DNA from: JBDHZK01 sp039811865 | Lineage (GTDB): Bacteria > Actinomycetota > Actinomycetes > Propionibacteriales > Propionibacteriaceae | Length of the DNA: 18,561 nucleotides | NCBI GenBank assembly: GCA_039811865.1 | Contig: JBDHZK010000044.1 | Span: 1-18,561 of the forward strand | Reading direction: 5' to 3' | Part shown: positions 1 through 5,716 of the stretch, one piece after another | Layout of the letters: every line of letters begins with the position of its first letter | Numbering within the stretch: the stretch's first letter is position 1 | The notes under the pieces: generated by a model | Databases searched by the model: none | What the model was told of the DNA's origin: nothing | What the model saw: only the letters and a program-made list of their open reading frames with translations | Made by a program: the position numbers and the translations under genes

Positions 1-703
1 CGGTGCGGTGCTGGATCGCGTGACCGAACTCATGGGCCAGCACATAGCCGATCACGAACCGGTTCGCGCCCAGCCGCGGGGCCATCACGGTCAACACATC
101 GGTGGCGATGTAGATCCGCTGGTCCACCGTGCAATAGAAGGCGTTTCGGCCCCGTGCGGAGCCGCACTTGCTGACCACCTTGTCTGAATAGACGAGCACG
201 GGTGGGCGGATCAACTCGTACCCGGCGGCGGCTACAGGCGAGTTCCACACCCGCATCAGGCAAGCGGTAAGGGCGGTGAGGTGCCGCTGGCTTAGTTGCG
301 TCGGCAGCTTGGCGATGTCGAACTCCGGCACCTCGCAGCGCGTCGGCCGGGGCACCGACTGCGCATAGAGGCGGTTCTCCCTGATCAGCCGCGTCGCTTC
401 GGCGGTTTCCAGGGGCCAGGGAGCGTCGGGCGGGTTCAGGTCGGGGGGAGGCGGCTGATAGCTCTCGTTCTGGTAGCCCGCATCTTCGACCGAGCCTGGG
501 CGAAGGAGCCACAGCGCGATCAGACCGCCGGCGGCCACCAAGCACACCACGATCAGCGCGGCCAGGATCGTCGGTAACGGGTCACGCGAAGCCCGCGGCT
601 GCGGTGGCCTGCGAAGCGGGAACTGGGTCTGGTGTTGCCAGGGAGCCTGGGCGCCGAATCCGGTGGCGGGCGCCCAGGACGTGCCGGGGGGTGGGGCGGA
701 CAT
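1..703 (-). CDS. Putative neutral zinc metallopeptidase, membrane-anchored (C-terminus beyond window)
   Basis: The gene is open at the left edge; 234 residues are visible from ATG at 703. Residues 1-42 are Pro/Ala/Gln-rich and presumably cytoplasmic. One membrane segment spans about residues 43-67 (LPTILAALIVVCLVAAGG and onward). A Pro-rich linker follows, then an extracytoplasmic domain ending in HEFGH at residues 224-228, the HExxH zinc motif, in the context VLAHEFGHAIQHR. This context is typical of the putative neutral zinc metallopeptidase family (PF04228, YpfJ-like); the third zinc ligand and the rest of the domain lie outside the window. Two Cys pairs in the ectodomain could form disulfides. 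The inferred role is hydrolysis of extracytoplasmic peptides; the substrate is unknown. The start has no SD, but TATCGT ends 6 nt upstream, suggesting a leaderless mRNA. The gene diverges from the DUF2207 gene. Confidence 0.85.
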   Translation of the reverse strand, partial: MSAPPPGTSWAPATGFGAQAPWQHQTQFPLRRPPQPRASRDPLPTILAALIVVCLVAAGGLIALWLLRPGSVEDAGYQNESYQPPPPDLNPPDAPWPLETAEATRLIRENRLYAQSVPRPTRCEVPEFDIAKLPTQLSQRHLTALTACLMRVWNSPVAAAGYELIRPPVLVYSDKVVSKCGSARGRNAFYCTVDQRIYIATDVLTVMAPRLGANRFVIGYVLAHEFGHAIQHRT

Positions 704-709
704 GTCGAG

Positions 710-715
710 ACGATA
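710..715 (-). promoter_or_regulatory. -10-like hexamer for a leaderless start of the metallopeptidase gene
   Basis: TATCGT on the minus strand fits the actinobacterial TANNNT -10 pattern and is followed by exactly 6 nt and then ATG (703). No purine-rich SD lies between. Transcription would start at or next to the start codon. No convincing -35 box is visible. Confidence 0.4.
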
Positions 716-809
716 GGGGGGCTAGGGTGCACGGCACGGTCGCGGGACGTGCCGGGGGCGGGGTGCGCCCCGAAGCGCGATTCTCGGGGGCCGTCCTGGG
801 CGTTCGGAT

Positions 810-865
810 CGAATGGCCCGCGATGCCGGCCTTGCGGCAATCGAGGCCGCCTTGCGGGCCATTCG
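810..865. repeat. 12-bp perfect inverted repeat around an inner hairpin, in the divergent intergenic region
   Basis: CGAATGGCCCGC (810-821) and GCGGGCCATTCG (854-865) are perfect reverse complements separated by 32 bp. The spacer can fold further: GATGCCG (822-828) pairs with CGGCAATC (835-842) with one bulged A. The element ends about 85 bp before the DUF2207 start codon and about 107 bp from the divergent metallopeptidase start. It follows no gene, so it is unlikely to be a terminator. It could be an operator pair, a structured 5' end, or a copy of a dispersed palindromic repeat. The rest of 704-950 shows no gene. Confidence 0.6.
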
Positions 866-950
866 CTCGGTCATTTGCAACCGGCCATATGACATAGTGA
901 CCGTGTCCAGGCGGTCGTCGCAGGAACCCGTCTTCCAGGAGGATCCCCAA

Positions 951-2648
951 ATGAACCCCCGTCGCTATGCGACTCGGCTGTTGGCGATGATCGCCTTGGT
1001 CGGAGCGCTCGTCTTCGGTGCCACCGCGCCAGCAGCCCACGCGGACCCGCTGGCCGGCTCCTACAACGTCGATGCGAAGGTAGCGCCCGACGGCGGCCTC
1101 GCGGTCTCGGCCACGATCACCTTCGAGGGCGCTCCGCCCGACAAGCTCGTCCAACGGTTGGCCAACACCGAAGACGTCATCGGCGCCCGCCAGTACGTCT
1201 TCAACATCTCAGACGTCAAGGCGACCTCCGGCGGCAAAGATCTCGCTGCCCAGGTGGCCAACGACGCCGGCTACACCGTCATCACCATCCCCACCTCCGG
1301 ACTGAGCGCTCCGGTCGTCCTCACCTACAAGGTGGTCGGTGCGTCCCGCGCGCAAGCCGATGGCACGACGATGCTCAGTTGGCGCTTCCTGCAGGGCCTG
1401 TCGGTGCCGGTGAAGAGCTTCGACGCCTCGGTCTCGGCCGCGTCGGCGTTCCTCGGCCTGGACTGCGAGGCGGGGCCGCCGGCCTCTCCCGGCAAGTGCG
1501 CCTACTACCAGGGCGGCACCGAGACCAACCCGTTCCCCACATTCCATGACGGGCCGCGCGGAGTTGGCGAGGTCGTGCTGATCAACATCCAGTACCCGGG
1601 CATCGGCGTCAAGGCGAACGATACGGTTCGCGAGCAATGGACGCTGGACCGCGCCTTCTCGGCCGGCCCGCTGCAGCTCGGCCTGGCCTTGGGCCTGTTG
1701 GCCTTGGGCGCGCTGGCGCTGTGGGCGATGCACCGCCGGGCTGGACGGGACGCCGCCGCCGTCGGTGACCCGGTGCGAGTGGCCGAGTTCACCCCGGTCG
1801 GGGCCGGCGTGAGTGAGTTCAACGTTCTTGGCGGGGTGCGACCCGGCCATGTCGGCACGGTCGCCGACGAGCGCGTCGATCCCGTCGATGTGACCGCCAC
1901 GATCCTGGATCTGGCCGTTCGCGGTCATCTTCGGATCACCGAACTCCCGCGGACCAGCGAGCACGGCCTGACGGACTGGCAGTTCAAACGGCGCGACGGC
2001 GACGCCGCAGAACTCGCTCCCTTCGAGCGGACCCTGCTGGACGCGGTCGCCCCCACGGCAGGCGCCCCGGTCAAGGTCTCCGACATCGGCCCGACCATCT
2101 CGGCCGTGATTCCGCAGGTGCAGTCGCAGCTCTACGACGAGGTGGTCGATCGCGGCTGGTTCGTCGCCCGGCCAGACTCCACCCGGAACAGGTTCGCCAG
2201 CATGGCTTGGATCGCTCTTGGCGTGGCAGTGCTCGCGACCATCCTGTTGGTTGCCTTCACCAAGTTCGGGCTGGTGGGCCTCGTCTTGATCGCCTTGGCC
2301 CTCGGCCTGCTGTTCGTGGCGCAGGAGATGCCGGCACGCACTGCCGAAGGCGTCGGCCTGCTCGCCGGGCTGCAGGCACTGCGCGGGCAGTTGCTCAGCC
2401 ACCCGACGAACCAGATGCCCGCGGGACGGGAGTATGGCGAGTTGTCGGAGATCCTGCCGTACGCCGTCGTCCTCGGCGGTCAGGACCGCTGGATCAAGGC
2501 GCTCGTGGACGCCGACGACGATCCGGACACCGAGGATCCCGAGGACCTGGATTGGTACCACGCCCCGCCGGGGTGGCACCTGCAGGACCTGCCGGCGTCC
2601 CTGAAGAACTTCGTCACCACCGTGCAGGGCAACCTCTTCGCACGCTGA
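951..2648 (+). CDS. DUF2207-family predicted membrane protein
   Basis: The start is ATG at 951, 7 nt after AGGAGGA (937-943); it opens a 565-residue protein with a classic signal peptide (basic MNPRRYATR, hydrophobic stretch to about residue 28, cleavage expected after AHA-31). An earlier in-frame start at 813 would bury this signal and has no SD. The mature part has an extracytoplasmic beta-rich domain, a membrane segment at about 242-262, a cytoplasmic domain with the DUF2207-type motif RVDPVDVTATILDLAVRGHLRI, two membrane segments at about 418-458, and a C-terminal tail with the family-like LPYAVVLGG...W pattern. The acidic stretch DADDDPDTEDPEDLD lies near the C-terminus. Function is unknown for the family (PF09972). 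The gene stands alone, followed by a strong hairpin terminator. Confidence 0.88.
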   Translation: MNPRRYATRLLAMIALVGALVFGATAPAAHADPLAGSYNVDAKVAPDGGLAVSATITFEGAPPDKLVQRLANTEDVIGARQYVFNISDVKATSGGKDLAAQVANDAGYTVITIPTSGLSAPVVLTYKVVGASRAQADGTTMLSWRFLQGLSVPVKSFDASVSAASAFLGLDCEAGPPASPGKCAYYQGGTETNPFPTFHDGPRGVGEVVLINIQYPGIGVKANDTVREQWTLDRAFSAGPLQLGLALGLLALGALALWAMHRRAGRDAAAVGDPVRVAEFTPVGAGVSEFNVLGGVRPGHVGTVADERVDPVDVTATILDLAVRGHLRITELPRTSEHGLTDWQFKRRDGDAAELAPFERTLLDAVAPTAGAPVKVSDIGPTISAVIPQVQSQLYDEVVDRGWFVARPDSTRNRFASMAWIALGVAVLATILLVAFTKFGLVGLVLIALALGLLFVAQEMPARTAEGVGLLAGLQALRGQLLSHPTNQMPAGREYGELSEILPYAVVLGGQDRWIKALVDADDDPDTEDPEDLDWYHAPPGWHLQDLPASLKNFVTTVQGNLFAR

Positions 2649-2662
2649 ACAGCTCCCACGCG

Positions 2663-2695
2663 AACGCGGCCCCGGGGAAATCCCGGGGCCGCGTT
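2663..2695. terminator. Bidirectional hairpin terminator between convergent genes
   Basis: A perfect 14-bp stem (AACGCGGCCCCGGG, 2663-2676, with CCCGGGGCCGCGTT, 2682-2695) closes a 5-nt loop, GAAAT. It starts 15 nt after the DUF2207 stop and lies 22 nt beyond the stop of the 53-codon ORF on the other strand, so it can serve both. There is no U-tract, as is common in actinobacteria. Confidence 0.8.
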
Positions 2696-2717
2696 GGTCT
2701 GGTCGGACGTCAGGTGA

Positions 2718-2879
2718 TCAGTTGGCTGCAAAGCCCAGTCGCGCCCGACGCGTCTTCTCCTGGCGCCGGCCCCGAGCGCTGCGGGCGCGGATCGCCTCGA
2801 TCAGTTCCCAGCGGCGCGCCGCCGCCAGGCTTCGTTCGTATTGGCTGGGCTCAGCCCAACCTATTTGTTGCCAGTACAT
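2718..2879 (-). CDS. Small basic protein of unknown function (53 aa)
   Basis: I do not recognise this protein. The start is ATG at 2879, 6 nt after AAGGA (2885-2889). Support for coding: third positions become strongly G/C from about residue 18 onward, whereas the same frame upstream of the ATG has mixed third positions and looks non-coding. The protein has two parts. The N-terminal MYWQQIGWAEPSQYERS is aromatic and Gln-rich, with Trp at 3 and 8. The rest is a likely amphipathic, Arg-rich helix: 11 Arg overall and Trp at 24. No signal peptide or membrane segment is evident. A basic helix would suit binding to nucleic acid, ribosome or membrane, but this is only a guess. It is preceded by a long structured leader and a 20-codon ORF, and ends at a shared terminator, so it appears to be the last gene of its own transcript. 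Confidence 0.6.
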   Translation of the reverse strand: MYWQQIGWAEPSQYERSLAAARRWELIEAIRARSARGRRQEKTRRARLGFAAN

Positions 2880-2883
2880 GTTT

Positions 2884-2999
2884 GATCCTTCGGGTTCGGG
2901 GTTGACCCCGGAAAATGCTTGGGGATTCGGGCGTGCGAAACTCAAACACCCGAATGATCTCCGGTCGAAGCCGGAGTGCTTGGCTTGGCCGAACCGGCC
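2884..2999 (-). promoter_or_regulatory. Structured mRNA leader with alternative pairings that can hide the SD
   Basis: Four hairpins lie between the 20-codon ORF and the 53-codon ORF. In transcript order they are: 2999-2987 (5 bp, 3-nt loop), 2976-2959 (6 bp, 6-nt loop), 2955-2925 (10 bp with one G-U, 11-nt loop) and 2910-2897 (5 bp, 4-nt loop). The segment 2948-2959 (GATCATTCGGGT on the transcript) also pairs at 11 of 12 positions with 2884-2895 (ACCCGAAGGATC), which contains the SD of the 53-codon ORF. This pairing excludes the 10-bp hairpin, giving two mutually exclusive folds: SD free or SD buried. This is read from complementarity only; no energies were computed. Confidence 0.5.
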
Positions 3000-3009
3000 G
3001 AATGAATAA

Positions 3010-3072
3010 CTAGGCCCTTGGGGTGGCCGTGCGGTCAACGGCGCCCGGACCTCGAAGCTCCAGTTTCGTCAT
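3010..3072 (-). CDS. 20-codon leader peptide ORF upstream of the 53-aa gene
   Basis: ATG at 3072 follows the full-length SD AGGAGGT (3078-3084) by 5 nt, the best ribosome binding site in this part of the window. The ORF encodes MTKLELRGPGAVDRTATPRA and ends in TAG (3012-3010). Its start lies about 29 nt after the predicted transcription start. The stop codon sits 10 nt before the first hairpin of the downstream leader, so a ribosome ending or pausing there would melt that hairpin. There is no run of a single amino acid of the kind found in classical amino-acid attenuators. The frame of the 53-codon ORF is open right back to a TGA that overlaps this ATG, so a +1 frameshift fusion is formally possible. 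However, the intervening codons look non-coding, and I prefer a separate leader peptide. Confidence 0.5.
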   Translation of the reverse strand: MTKLELRGPGAVDRTATPRA

Positions 3073-3107
3073 CGGGCACCTCCTCGCATCGATTACCCGT
3101 CACAGCA

Positions 3108-3137
3108 ACGTTATGTTCGGCGCCGCATTCGGCGCAA
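3108..3137 (-). promoter_or_regulatory. Predicted sigma-70-type promoter of the leader / 53-aa transcript
   Basis: TTGCGC (3132-3137) as -35 is separated by 18 nt from TAACGT (3108-3113) as -10; CATAAC (3110-3115) with a 16-nt spacer is an alternative register. Initiation would fall near 3101, leaving about 29 nt before the 20-codon ORF. Confidence 0.5.
3120..3135. promoter_or_regulatory. Palindromic candidate operator inside the promoter
   Basis: GCGCCG (3120-3125) and CGGCGC (3130-3135) form a perfect 6-bp inverted repeat with a CATT spacer. It lies in the promoter spacer and overlaps the -35 box. The octamer TTCGGCGC also occurs as a direct repeat (3116-3123 and 3128-3135). A dimeric repressor bound here would block RNA polymerase; no candidate regulator is adjacent. 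Confidence 0.35.
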
Positions 3138-3177
3138 ACTATTTATCGCCGGGTGCCCCCTCGCGTGAGCGTGAGAA

Positions 3178-3220
3178 CGCGTTGGGGGCTCGATCGACCA
3201 TCGACCGAGCCCCCAACGCG
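3178..3220 (-). terminator. Hairpin terminator of glyA
   Basis: A perfect 15-bp stem (CGCGTTGGGGGCTCG, 3178-3192, with CGAGCCCCCAACGCG, 3206-3220) extends past one mismatch into TCGA/TCGA around a CCA loop. It begins 18 nt after the glyA stop codon. It also insulates the promoter of the small-gene unit just beyond it. Confidence 0.82.
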
Positions 3221-3237
3221 GGCAGCGGGAGCGTGCG

Positions 3238-4680
3238 TCAGCTCAGGTGCAGACCTGGGTAGAGCGGATGAGCGTCCAGCAGCTCGGCCGCCGCGGACTT
3301 CGTCCGCGCGGCGACCCCGTCGGCGAGCACGTGCTTCGCCTTGCCGGGCGTCCCGGACGCGGTCAGGCCGGGCGTCGTCGCCCGGAGAACGTCGGCGATC
3401 AACTGCGCCACCACGTCGAACTCCGCAGGGCCGAATCCGCGCGAGGTCAAGGCCGGCGTCCCGATGCGCACGCCGGTGGTGTACCAGGCGCCGTTGGGAT
3501 CGTTGGGCACCGAATTGCGGTTGGTCACGATTCCCGCCTCCAACAGGGCCGATTCGGCCTGTCGCCCGGTGAGGCCGAAGTCGCGGACGTCGATCAGGAC
3601 GATGTGGTTGTCGGTGCCGCCGGTGACGAGCTTCACGCCCCTCGTGAGCAGTCCGTCGGCGAGCGCCAGCGCGTTGTCGGCAATGGCCCGCGCGTAGCTT
3701 GCGAAGGCCGGCTGCCGCGCCTCGGCCAGGGCGACGGCCTTGGCGGCCATCACGTGCGACAGCGGACCGCCGAGCACCATCGGGCAGCCCCGGTCGATCG
3801 CGGGCGCGTACTCGGCCGTGGACAGCAGCAGGCCGCCGCGGGGACCACGCAGCGATTTGTGCGTGGTGGTGGCGACGACATGGGCATGCGGCACCGGATC
3901 CTCGTCGCCGGTGAATACCTTGCCCGCCACGAGGCCGGCGAAATGGGCCATGTCGACGAACAGGGTCGCCCCGACCTCGTCGGCGATCTCACGCATCTTT
4001 GCGAAGTTGATCCGTCTCGGGTAAGCCGAATAGCCGGCCACCAGAATCAGGGGCTTGAACTCGCGAACCTGCGCCGCGACGGCCGCATAGTCCAGCAAAC
4101 CCGTTTCCGGGTCGGTGCCGTAAGAGCGCTGGTGGAACATCTTTCCCGAGATGTTCGGACGGAATCCGTGGGTCAGATGGCCGCCGGCGTCCAGCGACAT
4201 TCCCATTACGCGCTGCTGGCCGAAACGGTGTCGCAGCGCCTCCCAATCGGCCTCGGTGAGGTCATTGACGGTCTTCGCGCCGAGGTCGGCCAAGGCCGGG
4301 CCTTCGACTCGATGGGCCAGGATCGCCCAGTAGGCCACCAGGTTCGCGTCGATACCTGAGTGCGGCTGGGCATAGGCATACTCCGCCCCGAACAACTCCC
4401 GGGCGTGCTCGGCGGCCACGGCCTCGACCGTGTCGACGTTCTGGCAGCCGGCGTAGAAGCGATGCCCGACCGTCCCCTCGGCGTACTTGTCGCTGAGCCA
4501 GGTGCCCATGGTCAACAAGACGGGCAACGACGCGTAGTTCTCCGAGGCGATCAGTTTCAACGAACCTCGCTGATCGTCCAGCTCCTGCCGCGTTGCGGCT
4601 GCGATCCGGGGCTCGACGCCCTCGATCACCTGCAGTGCGGCGTTGTAGGCGGTGCTGGCAGTGGACGCGAGATCGCTCAC
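3238..4680 (-). CDS. glyA: Serine hydroxymethyltransferase (glycine hydroxymethyltransferase)
   Basis: This PLP enzyme interconverts serine plus tetrahydrofolate with glycine plus 5,10-methylene-tetrahydrofolate in the cytoplasm. The start is GTG at 4680, 6 nt after AAGGAG (4687-4692), giving 480 residues. A GTG at 4707 opens the same frame but has no SD and would place the AAGGAG inside the gene. Motifs include the substrate and PLP region SLKLIASENYAS (about 40-51), the Asp-His pair VDMAHFAGL (about 242-250), and PLP-binding Lys275 in TTTHKSLRGPRGG. The protein is about 60 residues longer than E. coli-type GlyA. The extra length includes an insert between about residues 120 and 180 (AILAHRVEG... 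to ...HGFRPNISGK) and a C-terminal extension, as in the longer actinobacterial SHMT type. It is downstream of rlmB but probably has its own promoter. Confidence 0.95.
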   Translation of the reverse strand: MSDLASTASTAYNAALQVIEGVEPRIAAATRQELDDQRGSLKLIASENYASLPVLLTMGTWLSDKYAEGTVGHRFYAGCQNVDTVEAVAAEHARELFGAEYAYAQPHSGIDANLVAYWAILAHRVEGPALADLGAKTVNDLTEADWEALRHRFGQQRVMGMSLDAGGHLTHGFRPNISGKMFHQRSYGTDPETGLLDYAAVAAQVREFKPLILVAGYSAYPRRINFAKMREIADEVGATLFVDMAHFAGLVAGKVFTGDEDPVPHAHVVATTTHKSLRGPRGGLLLSTAEYAPAIDRGCPMVLGGPLSHVMAAKAVALAEARQPAFASYARAIADNALALADGLLTRGVKLVTGGTDNHIVLIDVRDFGLTGRQAESALLEAGIVTNRNSVPNDPNGAWYTTGVRIGTPALTSRGFGPAEFDVVAQLIADVLRATTPGLTASGTPGKAKHVLADGVAARTKSAAAELLDAHPLYPGLHLS

Positions 4681-4707
4681 TTCTGACTCCTTGTTGGCTG
4701 AGTCCAC

Positions 4708-4713
4708 AGGTTA
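4708..4713 (-). promoter_or_regulatory. -10-like hexamer upstream of glyA
   Basis: TAACCT on the minus strand fits TANNNT. Initiation about 7 nt later would leave roughly 20 nt before the GTG at 4680, with the AAGGAG SD correctly inside it. No clear -35 is seen. The 79-bp rlmB-glyA gap also shows no strong terminator, so read-through from rlmB is possible. Confidence 0.35.
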
Positions 4714-4759
4714 GCGCCCGGCGCCGACGTCCCTTACGGCTGCCCAACCGGACCGGACG

Positions 4760-5716
4760 TCACCCGCGCAGTCGGGACACCTCATAGAGGGCGACCGCGG
4801 CGGCCACGCCGGCGTTCAGGGACTCGACCTCGCTGGCGATCGGAATGGACGCCAGGACGTCGCAATGGCTGCGAACCAGGCGTCCGAGACCGGCCCCCTC
4901 GCCGCCGACCACCAGGACGACCGGGCCGCCCGCGCCCGGGATCGCCGAAATGTCCACCTCGGCCTCGCCGGCCAGGCCGACGATCATGAAGCCCGCTTCG
5001 GCGAACTTCGCCAGCGTCCTGGCCAGGTTGGTCGCCCGCGCGACGGGCAGGCGCGCGGCGGCGCCCGCCGAGGACTTCCACGCCGCGGCGGTCATCGATG
5101 CTGAGCGGCGCTCCGGGACGATCACGCCGTGCGCGCCGAAGGCGGCGGCCGAGCGGATGATCGCGCCCAGGTTGCGCGGGTCGGTGACGCCGTCCAAAGC
5201 GACGACCAGACCGGCCGGGTCCGCCTGCAGCGCATCGCCCAGGACGTCCTCGGGATGGGCGTACTCATACGCCGGGAGCTGCAACGCGATGCCCTGGTGG
5301 ACGGCCCCGGCCGTCAGCTTGTCCAGGTCCCCCCGCGTCGCCTGCATCAACGTCAGGCCCCGCTCGGCGGCCATGCGGAAGATGTCGCGCAGCCGATCAT
5401 CGCGCTCCACCCCGTCGGCGACGTAGGCCGCCTTCACCGGTAGACCGGCGGTCAGGGCCTCCAGGACGGGGTTGCGGCCGGCCACCCATTCGGCTCCGCC
5501 GGCAGTGCGCCGCCGTTCCCCAGAGCCACCCTGGCGCGGGCCCGACTTCCCCGGTGCCGAGGCGGGCCGCGAACGATACGCCTTGTGATACGGACGATCC
5601 TCGGCCTTCGGGGTCGGTCCCTTGCCCTCCAGCCCGCGGCGGACGCGCCCGCCCGAGCCGGCCGTGTTGCCCTTTCCCTTGTGCCCGGCGCCGCGCCGCT
5701 GGCTGTTACCGGCCAT
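4760..5716 (-). CDS. rlmB: 23S rRNA 2'-O-methyltransferase, RlmB/TrmH (SpoU) family
   Basis: This 318-residue protein transfers methyl from SAM to a ribose 2'-OH, by homology G2251 of 23S rRNA. Residues 1-75 are a basic, low-complexity Gly/Arg/Lys extension (MAGNSQRRGAGHKGKG and onward), typical of actinobacterial members and probably RNA-binding. A substrate-binding domain follows (about 77-150, EWVAGRNPVLEAL to HQGIALQLPAY). The SPOUT domain carries all three knot motifs: TDPRNLGAIIRSA (178-190), VVGGEGAGL (269-277) and IPIASEVESLNAGVAAA (291-307). Its ATG overlaps the last 11 nt of cysS, so the two are translationally coupled; the cysS-rlmB pair is common in actinobacteria. G2251 specificity is inferred; other TrmH targets are possible. 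Confidence 0.92.
   Translation of the reverse strand: MAGNSQRRGAGHKGKGNTAGSGGRVRRGLEGKGPTPKAEDRPYHKAYRSRPASAPGKSGPRQGGSGERRRTAGGAEWVAGRNPVLEALTAGLPVKAAYVADGVERDDRLRDIFRMAAERGLTLMQATRGDLDKLTAGAVHQGIALQLPAYEYAHPEDVLGDALQADPAGLVVALDGVTDPRNLGAIIRSAAAFGAHGVIVPERRSASMTAAAWKSSAGAAARLPVARATNLARTLAKFAEAGFMIVGLAGEAEVDISAIPGAGGPVVLVVGGEGAGLGRLVRSHCDVLASIPIASEVESLNAGVAAAVALYEVSRLRG

Noticed and set aside
875..898. TTGCAA and CATAGT as a promoter for the DUF2207 gene
   Set aside because: The spacer is only 12 bp, too short for a sigma-70 promoter; CATAGT alone may be a -10 but no -35 fits.
1209..2579. 456-codon minus-strand open frame
   Set aside because: It is the antisense shadow of the DUF2207 gene, which has a signal peptide, strong SD and family motifs; the minus product has no motif and a GC-bias composition.
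2880..3038. N-terminal extension of the 53-aa ORF back to TTG 3038
   Set aside because: Codons in this stretch have mixed third positions, it contains several hairpins, and the ATG at 2879 has its own SD.
3247..4359. 370-codon plus-strand open frame
   Set aside because: Antisense shadow of glyA.
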